From Planctomycetota bacterium (GTDB lineage: Bacteria; Planctomycetota; Planctomycetia; Planctomycetales; Planctomycetaceae), in contig JAFEBS010000023.1 of the NCBI GenBank assembly GCA_018242525.1, positions 186,001 through 250,000 on the forward strand: a stretch of DNA of 64,000 nucleotides, in the 5' to 3' direction. Shown here piece by piece: positions 45,939 to 54,982 of this stretch. The notes beneath the pieces were generated by a model, which saw only the letters and a list, made by a program, of their open reading frames with translations, did not search any database and was not told where the DNA came from. A program made the translations under genes and the position numbers. Positions within the stretch are counted from its first letter, which is position 1. Every line of letters begins with the position of its first letter.

Positions 45939-47540
45939 ATGAATCCCGTCGAAACACTGCTGATAGACGCCGGAACCGGCCCTTTGGGGCTATGGCGTTC
46001 CCGTTGCAGTTTTGACGGAGCCCTCGATCCGCACGCCGACCTCGGCCACGCATTTATCGCCGCTGCCCTGATGGGAGAAGACCTTCCGGCACTGACGACG
46101 TCGCACGAAACTGTCCGATATGCGGACTTGTTGAATAGCGCGATTGACGTCAGTTGCTGCCTGCAGCAAAGCCGCTCGTTCCGTCGTGGAGCGCCGGTGT
46201 TGCTGTTGCTGCCGAATTCACCGGAATATGTCGCCGCCTACTTTGGTACCTTGATGGCGGGAGGAGTCGTCGTGCCGCTCCCCCCCCGGGTTGAAAGGCA
46301 GCAATTTCAGTCTGTCCGTGAATCCACGGAAGCGCAACATGTCATCACGCAATTGCGGACGGTCCGATCCCGGGCCGACATTCTCAGTGACGGGCCGACT
46401 CGAACAGTGGTTCCCGGAAATCCTGTCTGTCTGCCGTCGGTCGACGATGCAACTGCGAATAGTCTTGCTGCCGTCATGTTTACGGGTGGTTCGTCCGGGA
46501 CGCCGAAGGGAGTGATGCTGAGCCATCGCAATTTGCTGGAGAATGCGCGCTCGATTCAACAGTACCTGCAGATCCAGTCGAGTGACCGACCGCTGTGCAT
46601 CCTGCCCTTCTATCACGCCTTTGGAAATTCAGTCCTTCAATCCCATCTGCTGGCTGGATCACATCTGGTGTTGGACGGGAACCCCACGTTCCCGGAAACA
46701 ATCATTGAGGCGATCGTCAAACACAACGTGACCAGCCTGTCGGGTGTCCCCGACTTGTTCCGTTTCCTGCTGGAACGCTCGTCACTGGGGGCCACGGCTC
46801 TGCCATCGCTGAAGTATATGGCTGTTGCTGGCGGCAGTCTGCCGCATGAATTGTCGCTGAATGTTGCTGCCCGGATCGCCCCGGCGAAGTTTTTTGTCAT
46901 GTATGGACAGACAGAAGCGACGGCTCGCCTGGCCTATGTTCCGCCCGATCACCTGCCGGAATTGGGTGCCAGTTGTATTGGACGTGCGGTGCCGGGTGTT
47001 GATCTGGAAGTGGTCAACTCGTCGGGCGTTCCCGTTGCGGCTGGAGAAAGCGGAGAAATTCGCGCCCGCGGCCCGAACATCATGCTTGGCTACTGGGGGG
47101 ACCCGAAACGGACGAGCGAGGTCATCCGCGACGGGTGGCTGTACACCGGCGACCTTGGAGAAGTGGACAGCAGCGGCTGGATCTATCACCGCGGGCGACT
47201 GAATGCCCTGATCAAGATTGCTGGTTATCGCATCCATCCGTCGGACCTGGAAAACTTCATTATTCGCTCGTTTCCCGTTCAGCAGGCGGTCGTCGTCCCC
47301 GTGGAACAGGCGGAGCTTGGGACTCGACTGGCACTTTTTGTCCGAGCACAGGCCGGCACGACGGAATTGAACACGAATCAGATTGTCGCGGTGTGCCGCG
47401 CGGAACTGCCACGCCACATGGTTCCCGATCTCGTTCAACTGGTTGAAGAATTTCCCCTGAATGATGCCATGAAAATTGATCGACTTCGTCTGGCGGCGCT
47501 GGCTGCGGAAGCCACGCTCCAGAAACGCAAAATCGCCTAG
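45939..47540 (+). CDS. Acyl- or aryl-AMP ligase (AMP-binding family)
   Basis: 533 residues from ATG 45939, six bases after GGAG; a nearer-upstream ATG or TTG is less likely. It is a complete adenylate-forming enzyme: A3 motif MFTGGSSGTPKGVMLSH (about 180-196), A5 YGQTEATARL (about 325), A8 DGWLYTGDLGEVDSSGWIYHRGR (about 400-423), and A10 with NDAMKIDR near the end, where the Lys completes the active site. Such enzymes activate a carboxylic acid as AMP ester and pass it to CoA or to a carrier protein; the next gene encodes a stand-alone carrier protein, so loading of that ACP is the likely role. The substrate cannot be read. Confidence 0.92.
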   Translation: MNPVETLLIDAGTGPLGLWRSRCSFDGALDPHADLGHAFIAAALMGEDLPALTTSHETVRYADLLNSAIDVSCCLQQSRSFRRGAPVLLLLPNSPEYVAAYFGTLMAGGVVVPLPPRVERQQFQSVRESTEAQHVITQLRTVRSRADILSDGPTRTVVPGNPVCLPSVDDATANSLAAVMFTGGSSGTPKGVMLSHRNLLENARSIQQYLQIQSSDRPLCILPFYHAFGNSVLQSHLLAGSHLVLDGNPTFPETIIEAIVKHNVTSLSGVPDLFRFLLERSSLGATALPSLKYMAVAGGSLPHELSLNVAARIAPAKFFVMYGQTEATARLAYVPPDHLPELGASCIGRAVPGVDLEVVNSSGVPVAAGESGEIRARGPNIMLGYWGDPKRTSEVIRDGWLYTGDLGEVDSSGWIYHRGRLNALIKIAGYRIHPSDLENFIIRSFPVQQAVVVPVEQAELGTRLALFVRAQAGTTELNTNQIVAVCRAELPRHMVPDLVQLVEEFPLNDAMKIDRLRLAALAAEATLQKRKIA

Positions 47541-47561
47541 TCAATGAGTCTCCAAGGAACG

Positions 47562-47831
47562 ATGAGCATGAATAGAACTGCACCGCAGGAAGAGTCGATT
47601 TGTCAGTTTCTGATTCAGTCCACCGGCGACGAATCTCTGAAACCGGAGACTGATCTGTTGGCGTCCGGATTGCTGGATTCCTTAACCATGATGGATCTGG
47701 TGGTTTTCATCGAGGTGGAGTTTCAGCAGCGAATCGCCATGGACGAAATGCGGCCCGAACGCTTTCGGACGATTCGATCGATTGCAGAACTGGTTGCCGA
47801 TCTGCAGGGTCAGCAGTCTCGAGCCGCGTAA
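47562..47831 (+). CDS. Stand-alone acyl carrier protein
   Basis: About 89 residues. The phosphopantetheine site is GLLDSLTMMDLV, with the Ser about residue 40, and the following helix EVEFQQRIAMDEMRPERFRTIRSIAEL is typical. Of the possible starts (47544, 47562, 47568), those at 47562 and 47568 follow AAGGA. It lies 21 bases after the AMP-ligase gene and is likely loaded by it. It is not next to fatty-acid genes, so it is presumably dedicated to this cluster. Confidence 0.92.
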   Translation: MSMNRTAPQEESICQFLIQSTGDESLKPETDLLASGLLDSLTMMDLVVFIEVEFQQRIAMDEMRPERFRTIRSIAELVADLQGQQSRAA

Positions 47832-47936
47832 TGCAGCGTTGAGTCCTGGTCATGCCGCACGGAACTTAATGTTCCGACTGTTTCAATCAAGAATTGCGAA
47901 TCGAATGTTCGCTGCAGGCACAAGAGCTTTTCTCAC

Positions 47937-48848
47937 ATGTCCGAACCACATCAGGTTTATTGGCCGACTCAACCCACGGCCGTCCCGTTGACGGAACTCG
48001 GATGGAGCAACGTCGTCTACCTGGCAGACGCCCGGCCTCATCGTGATCCCACGATGATCTGGGGGACGTCAGTGGAATTGGACGGGTTGGACGAATTCCT
48101 TGCGGAGCAGTCGCGGCGATCGAACCGCATGATTTCGATCGTCCATGTTCTGATGAAGGCGGTGAGCCGTTCATTGACGGAGCATCCGCGCCTGAATTGC
48201 CGGGTGGTCAATCGCACGGTCTACCCCTATACCAGCGTCAGTATGGTCGTCCCGATTCGACGTCCCTCCGATGGGGTGGTGGACGTTGTGTTCCTTCGCA
48301 ATGCCGAAGACCTGTCGCTGGCGGATGTCGCGACGCGAATGTGGGAGGAAGCGCGTGATCGGGCGTTGATCGTGACGCGGAACCGGAAGCAGGAGCGGCA
48401 GACGTCACCGTTTCAGAAACGGATGGCACAATGGGGGCTGCAGTTCCAGATGAAATGGATCCGGGCCATAGTCGGTAGTTGCTTCTGGCTGACCAGCCGC
48501 GTTCGTCTCCCTTCGTGGTCTCCCTGGGGCCGGGAAATGAATGGAGCGAATGCGTTTGTCAACTTTCTCGGGTTTGCCGGTGCTCCCCCGATGATTGCCT
48601 ACAAGCCCAGCAGCCTGCCCACGAATTCCTTCAGCGTCAGTGTCACGATGGGAGCTCCCGAACAGAAGGCCGTTGTCCATGACGGACAGATTGTCATTCG
48701 CAAGGTGGCTCCTGTCTTTGTCCGGGTCGATCATCGACTGGTCAATGGTCATCAGGCGGGGCAGTTTGTCGCCACGCTCAAGTCGCATCTGGAAAATCCC
48801 TGGAGTCTGGTTGAATCGCCGCCGCAGGCCGACAGGGCGGCCGCCTGA
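47937..48848 (+). CDS. E2-type acyltransferase (2-oxoacid dehydrogenase catalytic fold)
   Basis: 303 residues. It contains the catalytic half of dihydrolipoyl acyltransferases and chloramphenicol acetyltransferases: MISIVHVLMKAVSRSLTEHPRLN near residue 62, SVSMVVPIRRP, and near the end FVRVDHRLVNGHQAGQF. In E2 enzymes the motif is DHRxxDG; here it is DHRLVNG, with H266 kept and Asp replaced by Asn. There is no lipoyl or subunit-binding domain. It could move an acyl group from the upstream ACP onto an amine or alcohol. Neighbouring genes fit a cluster role. The ATG at 47937 has only a weak ribosome binding site. Confidence 0.85.
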   Translation: MSEPHQVYWPTQPTAVPLTELGWSNVVYLADARPHRDPTMIWGTSVELDGLDEFLAEQSRRSNRMISIVHVLMKAVSRSLTEHPRLNCRVVNRTVYPYTSVSMVVPIRRPSDGVVDVVFLRNAEDLSLADVATRMWEEARDRALIVTRNRKQERQTSPFQKRMAQWGLQFQMKWIRAIVGSCFWLTSRVRLPSWSPWGREMNGANAFVNFLGFAGAPPMIAYKPSSLPTNSFSVSVTMGAPEQKAVVHDGQIVIRKVAPVFVRVDHRLVNGHQAGQFVATLKSHLENPWSLVESPPQADRAAA

Positions 48849-48950
48849 ATTCTCGGTCACCGACTGTCGTCGCGATTCAACAGGATTCGTGACTCACTAA
48901 TCATCACAAGGGCGTCGTACCGACGCTGGAAAGCCAAGCGAGGCGAAGTC

Positions 48951-49913
48951 ATGGATGTCAAAACCTCTACTTTTGCGACGGGTCCGCTGCCACTGATCGT
49001 TGAACCCAGGGACGTGTCCGACCCGTCAACCGCGGCGGTCATCGATTGGATCGAAGAGAACTCAAAGTGGCTGGACGGCAAATTACTGGTCCACGGCGGC
49101 GTGTTGCTGCGCGGATTCCAGATCTACGAAACCGCCGAATTCCAGCAGGTCGCGCAGTCATTGATCCCCGAATTGAAGCCGTATGTCGAGGGGCAATCGC
49201 CCCGGACCCGGGTTCTGGACAAGGTCTATACGTCGACAGAATACCCCGCGCAGTTTTCGATCACGCTTCACAACGAACTTTCGTACGCCATGCAGCCGCC
49301 GCGACGAATTCTGTTCTATTGCCACACCCCCAGTCCGATTGGCGGCGAGACGCCGATATCGGATTTCCGCAAGGTCTGCGAGAAGATGCCTGCCGACCTG
49401 CGCTTGAAGTTTGAAACGCGCGGCGTCAAATACGTGAAGAACATGCACGCCAACGCACAGGGACTGGGCAAATCGTGGATGGACCATTTTGAAACTTCCG
49501 ATCGCCAGGTGGTTGAAGGCTATCTGAACGACAATCAGATCGACTATGAATGGACTGCTGACGGCACGTTGCGCACGATTTCCATCCGACCGGGGATCTT
49601 TCAACACCCGGAAACGAAGGAGACCCACTGGTTCAACCAGGCCAACTTGTGGCACGTTTCGAATTTTGAAAAGCGCCGTCGCGATCAACTCTTGCGATTG
49701 TGCGGCGAAGAGAATCTGCCGACCCATGCCTATTACGGCGATGGCACGATCATCACAGACGAGGAACTGGACGAAGTCCGCCAGGTGATGTGGGATAATG
49801 CGATCGCCTTCCGCTGGGAACGCGGGGATGTGCTCGTACTGGACAATTACCTCGTCGCCCACGGTCGGAATCCGTACGAAGGACCGCGCAAGATCCTGGT
49901 CGCAATGGGTTGA
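48951..49913 (+). CDS. SyrP-like TauD/TfdA Fe(II)/2-oxoglutarate dioxygenase
   Basis: 320 residues with the full iron site: H107-x-E109 in LHNELSY, and H304 in VAHGRNPYEGP, followed nine residues later by R313, which binds 2-oxoglutarate. The text LFYCHTPSPIGGETPISDFRKV and KYVKNMHANAQGLGKSWMDHFETSDR is that of SyrP-type enzymes, which hydroxylate carrier-bound or free amino acids in nonribosomal peptide pathways. It should oxidise the product of this cluster, either while bound to the ACP or free. Cytoplasmic. The start follows GAGG at seven bases. Confidence 0.92.
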   Translation: MDVKTSTFATGPLPLIVEPRDVSDPSTAAVIDWIEENSKWLDGKLLVHGGVLLRGFQIYETAEFQQVAQSLIPELKPYVEGQSPRTRVLDKVYTSTEYPAQFSITLHNELSYAMQPPRRILFYCHTPSPIGGETPISDFRKVCEKMPADLRLKFETRGVKYVKNMHANAQGLGKSWMDHFETSDRQVVEGYLNDNQIDYEWTADGTLRTISIRPGIFQHPETKETHWFNQANLWHVSNFEKRRRDQLLRLCGEENLPTHAYYGDGTIITDEELDEVRQVMWDNAIAFRWERGDVLVLDNYLVAHGRNPYEGPRKILVAMG

Positions 49914-50182
49914 GCAGAACCTGCCTGCGAGTCGCGTTCCACGGGATGCCGAAGTTCTGCTGTTCGTGAACTGGTCCGAAAGTAACGACGGTAACGCCTG
50001 TCCCGCTCGTATTCCCTCGAATGGGTTACGCGAACTAATCTGACAGTAGTAGTGACATGCGGTCGTGCCGATAGTTCTGATAGTTCGATGTCGTCGTTGT
50101 CGCACGCCTGCGCCACCTCACGATCGGGGTGGCAAACGGGCTGAACTGCAGGCAACTCGTGCCAACATCAGGGAGGATAGGA

Positions 50183-52834
50183 ATGGCCGTCAAGCTCGGC
50201 TCGTCATTGCGGACCTGGGTCTGCGCAATACTTGGTTGTCTTACCGCAGTTGGTCAGACACAGGCTCAAGTTTCCCCGGTCACGAATGTGAACGGTCAGG
50301 CCGGCAGTCAGGGCGAGTTTGTCAATCGAGTGCATAAGGACGCGAACGGAGAACACAAATACGTTGTATTCGTTCCCGCCGGGTACTCGCCAGCGAAGAA
50401 GTGGCCTGCGATCCTGTTCCTGCATGGAGCCTGTAACCGCGGGACCGACGGCCGATCGCAACTGGTCTCGGGGTTGGCCCCGTCGATCCGGTTGAGGATG
50501 TCTGATTACCCATTCGTGGTCGTCTTCCCACAATGCGAAAACATGGAATGTCGGGTGCTGGCGGGTTGGACCGAACAGCCCGAAGAGTCTGATCGGGCGC
50601 TTCGGATGCTGGACGAGGTCGAAAAAGAATTCAATATCGATACCAACCGCGAGTGCCTGGTGGGATTGTCGATGGGGGGAACGGGAGCCTGGGAGATTGC
50701 CGCCAGGACGCCCAAGCGGTGGGCGGCACTGGTGCCCGTCAGCGCCCAGTCGGACACGAAGGATGCCCCGAAAGTTGCTGGTATTCCGACATGGGTTTTT
50801 CACGCGGCTCACGATCCGCTGGTGGCAACTGGTATTGCCACCGAAATGGTGAGTGCCATTAACGCCGCCGGTGGACGCGCCTACTTTTCGGAAGTGAACC
50901 GGAAGGCCCATGACCTGAGCAACGTGGTTTTCACGCAAAAAGCTCTGACCGATTGGTTGCTCGATCCCAGCAAGGCTCCGGATCAAAACCTGGAATGGAC
51001 GGAACCCAAGGGATACACCAGCGGGATGGATCTGGAAGTTCCGTTTGTTGCCGGTGCCGAATTGTCTCGCGCACTGCGATTCCGGGTGTGCAAGGATGTG
51101 TTGGAAGCATTGTGCTTCTCGGCACCGCCTAAGCTGGCTGAAAAACCCATGTCCGGGCACGTCAATCCCGTCTACCAAAGTACAAAAATCGGCGGAATTC
51201 TGCCGATCGATGTCAACTTGTCGGGTCTGTATTACCAGGGACACATCGAGCAAATCAGGGTCATTCCCAAGGCCCCGGATCGGCTGATCCTGCAGGCTGG
51301 CCTGCGAAATCTGACGATGACTGTCTCGAACTCGCAGATGAACGGCAAATTGCTGCTGTCCGCATCGGCGGGGCCCATGAACGTTGTCATTGGACATCGT
51401 GCCCCCGTCTGGCTGACGGTGGAATTGAAACCTCAGGTTCAGAATCGGCGAATCAACCTGAATCTGACGGGAATGGACTTCCAGATCCCTGCGGACAACT
51501 GGTACGTGACCCAGCCATCCAACGTGCAGGTCCGTGGCCTGCCCTTCCTGAACGGCAAGGTCTCAGACAGTCTGGTGGACGGGGTCTATCAGCGCCGGGC
51601 TGAGATTGAACGGCAGGTGCTGAGCAGCATTCCCAACGCGATTCAGGCTGCCGAAAACAAGCTGAATGAGATGATGTATTCGAAGACCCTGACGGTCGGG
51701 CAGATCTCAATGCCGATGTGGCAGCCCCGCATGAAAACCTACCCGGAGGAAGTCCTGATCGATGATCATGGAGTCACAATCGTCTCCGGGATCCTGTTGT
51801 GTACGTTGGGACAGCCGCCGAAGGATTTCAAAAAGCTGCAATACCCGGCCCCCAAGGCGTTCCCCACGCCGCTGAAAACCGGCCTGGAAATCCTCATTTC
51901 GGAAAGTGCGGTGCCAGCCTGGAGTGAATTGGTGATTGCTGGAAAGGTGAACTGCTTCAACGTCTATGATTTCTCACCCAAGGAATACCATGATCTGGCG
52001 GATCGTCAGTTCGTGCAGGAAATCATTCCTGACCTGCAGAAATATGGTGAAGAGATGGAAGCCAGCGTAGACTTCTTCCTTCGTGAACCGATTCACCTGG
52101 TGACCCCGGGGCCTGCGGTGGGGCCCAGACTGCTGGACGATGCTCCGGGGAATCTGATGACCCTGTCACTGGCGTCGGTACCGCTCAGGGTGGCGTTTCG
52201 CAAAAAGGGTGAGTCGAAGTGGACCCAGGTCGGTGAACTGGATATGTCGATCGAACGGGAATATGCGCCGTATGTCCACAAGGTTGGCTTTTCGCGTCGC
52301 GGTTTCAAATTCGCCGAAATCGGCAAGTTCCGGATCGTTCCCCAGTGGAAATTTGCCCCCGGTTACACGCCCGAGAATTCCAACGTTGACGCGGAGCGCC
52401 TTGTGGCGGCGGTCTTGAAGGCCCGCGAAGCGGCCCAATTGCTGGATGGCGTGAAGCCGGAAGGTGTTCGCGACATGGAGGTTGCCGGCGTTCCCCTGCG
52501 GCTGGATGCGCTGGACTGGAGACAAGACCATCTGGTCACGCAATATCAATTGCCGGGTGTGCTGGTGGCGAATGACTCCAAGGAACCGTTGACCTACGAA
52601 GTGCGGGGATTGAACACAGGCTGGAGCAAGCCACGCACACTGGCCCCGGGAGAATTCGACGAGTACCGAGTCCCGTATGCGTTGACGTGGCGTCGGCGAG
52701 GAGATGCCGAAACGCAATTCTATACCCTGCCGATGGGGAAGGAATTCTCGTATCGGATTGATCCGAAGCCTGGCCTGGTACTGCTGAAACCAGACGACGG
52801 ACTGGAGGAAGAGCGATTGGTCCCACAGAAATAG
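50183..52834 (+). CDS. Secreted alpha/beta hydrolase with large unknown C-terminus
   Basis: 883 residues from ATG 50183, six bases after GGGAGG. Residues 1-29 are a signal peptide (WVCAILGCLTAVGQTQA). Residues about 45-260 are an alpha/beta hydrolase of the esterase/phospholipase type: VFVPAGYSPAKKWPAILFLHG, nucleophile S163 in GLSMGG, Asp in AAHDPLV (D211) and His in RKAHDLSN (H243). The remaining about 620 residues, beta-rich with no known family, start near SKAPDQNLEWTE. The enzyme should act outside the cytoplasm on an ester or amide. It lies inside the biosynthetic cluster between the dioxygenase and the condensation-type gene, 269 bases after the former, so its link to the product is by position only. 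Confidence 0.85.
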   Translation: MAVKLGSSLRTWVCAILGCLTAVGQTQAQVSPVTNVNGQAGSQGEFVNRVHKDANGEHKYVVFVPAGYSPAKKWPAILFLHGACNRGTDGRSQLVSGLAPSIRLRMSDYPFVVVFPQCENMECRVLAGWTEQPEESDRALRMLDEVEKEFNIDTNRECLVGLSMGGTGAWEIAARTPKRWAALVPVSAQSDTKDAPKVAGIPTWVFHAAHDPLVATGIATEMVSAINAAGGRAYFSEVNRKAHDLSNVVFTQKALTDWLLDPSKAPDQNLEWTEPKGYTSGMDLEVPFVAGAELSRALRFRVCKDVLEALCFSAPPKLAEKPMSGHVNPVYQSTKIGGILPIDVNLSGLYYQGHIEQIRVIPKAPDRLILQAGLRNLTMTVSNSQMNGKLLLSASAGPMNVVIGHRAPVWLTVELKPQVQNRRINLNLTGMDFQIPADNWYVTQPSNVQVRGLPFLNGKVSDSLVDGVYQRRAEIERQVLSSIPNAIQAAENKLNEMMYSKTLTVGQISMPMWQPRMKTYPEEVLIDDHGVTIVSGILLCTLGQPPKDFKKLQYPAPKAFPTPLKTGLEILISESAVPAWSELVIAGKVNCFNVYDFSPKEYHDLADRQFVQEIIPDLQKYGEEMEASVDFFLREPIHLVTPGPAVGPRLLDDAPGNLMTLSLASVPLRVAFRKKGESKWTQVGELDMSIEREYAPYVHKVGFSRRGFKFAEIGKFRIVPQWKFAPGYTPENSNVDAERLVAAVLKAREAAQLLDGVKPEGVRDMEVAGVPLRLDALDWRQDHLVTQYQLPGVLVANDSKEPLTYEVRGLNTGWSKPRTLAPGEFDEYRVPYALTWRRRGDAETQFYTLPMGKEFSYRIDPKPGLVLLKPDDGLEEERLVPQK

Positions 52835-52928
52835 ACGATCGCTGTGACAGGATTGGCGACGCCACTCGTCGGGAGTGGTGTCTGACGTGTCTTCATCTCG
52901 TGAGTTTTGGATCGGGAGATGATTGTCG

Positions 52929-54350
52929 ATGAACGGATTCAACGACACTGCTGCGAACACGACGCGCGATGCGACTGCGGATCTGTTTCCGTTACCGTTG
53001 GTGCCGTTTGAACGTTACATGTACCAGGATGATTCCAGCGACTATCCGATGGTGATGGTCTTGATCATTCAGTTGAAGGGGAATCTGTTGCGAGATTCCT
53101 TCGAGCAGTCAGTCCAGTTTGCTTTGCACCGAAACCCGCTGCTGAAGAGCGTGATTGGCAAGGTTCGCGGAAAGGGCCCCTGCTGGATTCCAGTCGAGTC
53201 ACCACAACCCAGAATCGACTGGCGCGAAAGTGGTACCCCTGCGGGCACGGTTCAGGATCGCATCGATTTGACCCGGGAGATCGGCGTCCGGATCTCAGTG
53301 GATCACTGGCCCAATAGCTCTGAAGTCATGTTTGAATTCCATCATGCCTGCACCGATGGAGTTGGAGGGATCCAGTTCATCGGCGATCTGCTTGGCCATT
53401 ACGGCCAATTGACGGCTCCTGCAGGAGCCGAACTACCGGAACTTCAATCGGTGCAATTCGATCGCCTGCGAGATCGTGCGCTGTTCTCAACGTCGGTTGA
53501 CGAACAGCCCGCCAAGTCTGTCAGCTGTCCCATGATGCTGTGTCGCCGCCTGCTGAAGTTGATTTGCCGCGGCCCCGTACCGCTGGCGTCGTCACGTCGT
53601 CGACAGCCGATTGGCACGAATCTCGATTCTCCGGCGATCATCAGCCGCACGATTGACCGTCCCGAGTTGCAAGAGTTAAAGGTGGCCGCGGCTCAACGGT
53701 CCGTGGAGGTGAACGATCTGTATCTGCTGGTGATGTTTCAGACAATCCGCGCATGGAATGAAAAGTATGGACGGGGGGCTGACAGCAACTGGCTGCGGAT
53801 TGGCATGCCGACCAGCCTGCGAACTCCGTTGCACGATGGGATTCCGGCGGCCAACATCGTCAGCTACATGTTTCTGACACGGCGGGCGAAAGCGTGCGAC
53901 GATCCGGATGAATTACTGGCAGGGATCCGGCGACAGACTTCGCTGACGGTCAATGATCGCCTGGGGCGATTCCTGGCATTTGGCCTGAAATACATCCTGA
54001 AAGTCCCCGGTCTGTTGTGGCTGCTGTTGTGTTTAAACCGGTGTTTCTGCTCGGTGATTCTGACCAATGTCGGAGACATTCGCCGGCACTTTCGGGGTCG
54101 CTTTCCACTCAAGCAGGGGAAGTGCGTCGCCGGCAATGTGACCCTGGAAGCATTAATCGGTTCGCCGCCAGTCCGTCCCAATACTCGTGTGTCGGCATCA
54201 CTGGGAACCTACAGCGGCAATCTGTATGTGAATATGCACTGCGATCCACTGAGTTTTACGCAGGAGCAGGCGGACGAGTTTGCGGATGCATATGTGGACC
54301 GGCTGTCCAGGTTGACCGCCAGCTCGAAGGGAGCGTCAAAGGCCGCATAG
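52929..54350 (+). CDS. Stand-alone condensation-type acyltransferase
   Basis: 473 residues with the HHxxxDG active-site motif at 138-144 (FHHACTDGVGG), as in NRPS condensation domains and wax-ester/DGAT enzymes. The N-terminus FPLPLVPFERYMYQDDSSDYP and the second half with NDLYLLVMFQTIRAW, GMPTSLRT and SVILTNVGDIRRHFRGR (the tunnel region) complete the fold. As a free-standing enzyme, it should join an acyl group, probably from the ACP, to an amine, alcohol or second acyl carrier. It has no export signal. It comes after the secreted hydrolase gene on the same strand. Confidence 0.87.
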   Translation: MNGFNDTAANTTRDATADLFPLPLVPFERYMYQDDSSDYPMVMVLIIQLKGNLLRDSFEQSVQFALHRNPLLKSVIGKVRGKGPCWIPVESPQPRIDWRESGTPAGTVQDRIDLTREIGVRISVDHWPNSSEVMFEFHHACTDGVGGIQFIGDLLGHYGQLTAPAGAELPELQSVQFDRLRDRALFSTSVDEQPAKSVSCPMMLCRRLLKLICRGPVPLASSRRRQPIGTNLDSPAIISRTIDRPELQELKVAAAQRSVEVNDLYLLVMFQTIRAWNEKYGRGADSNWLRIGMPTSLRTPLHDGIPAANIVSYMFLTRRAKACDDPDELLAGIRRQTSLTVNDRLGRFLAFGLKYILKVPGLLWLLLCLNRCFCSVILTNVGDIRRHFRGRFPLKQGKCVAGNVTLEALIGSPPVRPNTRVSASLGTYSGNLYVNMHCDPLSFTQEQADEFADAYVDRLSRLTASSKGASKAA

Positions 54351-54470
54351 AATGGTCTGGGGAGAATACCGTCAACGCCAGGTGAAACTCCTGCAGCGGC
54401 TTGAATCGTTCCATCCCGTGCTCCCACCGGGCAGCCCTGCTGTCACCCGACTCAATGTAAAGTAGGATTC

Positions 54471-54824
54471 ATGGCCGGCATTCCAAACGCACCGATACCA
54501 GAGTTCAACTGTTTTGCGGAATTCTGGCAGCACTATCTGAGCCAGCATCGACATCCACTCAACCGCGTGCTTCACGCGCTGGGGACGGTGGGGGGATTGG
54601 TCTGCCTGGGAATGGCGGCCTGTTTCTCGTGGACCTGGTTCCTGGCCGTTTTGCCGGTCGGATATGGTCTGGCATGGCTCGGGCATTTCCTGATCGAACG
54701 AAACCGACCATTGACGTTCGCCTTTCCGTGGTGGTCGCTGCGTGCCGATTATAAGCTGGTTGGGATGTTGCTGATGGGGAGGTTGCAATCCGCGGCGGAA
54801 ATGCCAGCACCGCGCGAGGTGTGA
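54471..54824 (+). CDS. DUF962/Mpo1-like membrane protein
   Basis: 117 residues. FNCFAEFWQHYLSQHRHPLNRVLHALGT, followed by two hydrophobic helices and GYGLAWLGHFLIERNRPLTFAFPWWSLRADYKL, is the DUF962 pattern. The eukaryotic homologue Mpo1 is an iron-dependent dioxygenase for 2-hydroxy fatty acids, with His residues as iron ligands; the matching histidines in QHRHPLNRVLH and GHFLIE are here. The bacterial role is unknown. A possible link to hydroxy-acyl chemistry with the SyrP-like gene is inference. The start follows AGGATTC. Confidence 0.88.
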   Translation: MAGIPNAPIPEFNCFAEFWQHYLSQHRHPLNRVLHALGTVGGLVCLGMAACFSWTWFLAVLPVGYGLAWLGHFLIERNRPLTFAFPWWSLRADYKLVGMLLMGRLQSAAEMPAPREV

Positions 54825-54982
54825 ACCTGGTACCTGTTTCCGTGTTGCGGCACATCATCCACACTCCGGTCCGAGCGTCGCGCGAAGCCGACCGCCGCTC
54901 GGACGAATGTGATAATCCTGATCGACGGCGTCGCCAGAAGCGCACACCGGGGATTCTGATCACGGTCGACTCCGCCAAACGG

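Noticed and set aside
45939..54824. Isonitrile lipopeptide-type cluster
   Set aside because: The ligase, ACP and 2-oxoglutarate oxygenase are reminiscent, but there is no NRPS and no dehydrogenase or thioesterase set as known there; the dioxygenase is SyrP-like instead.
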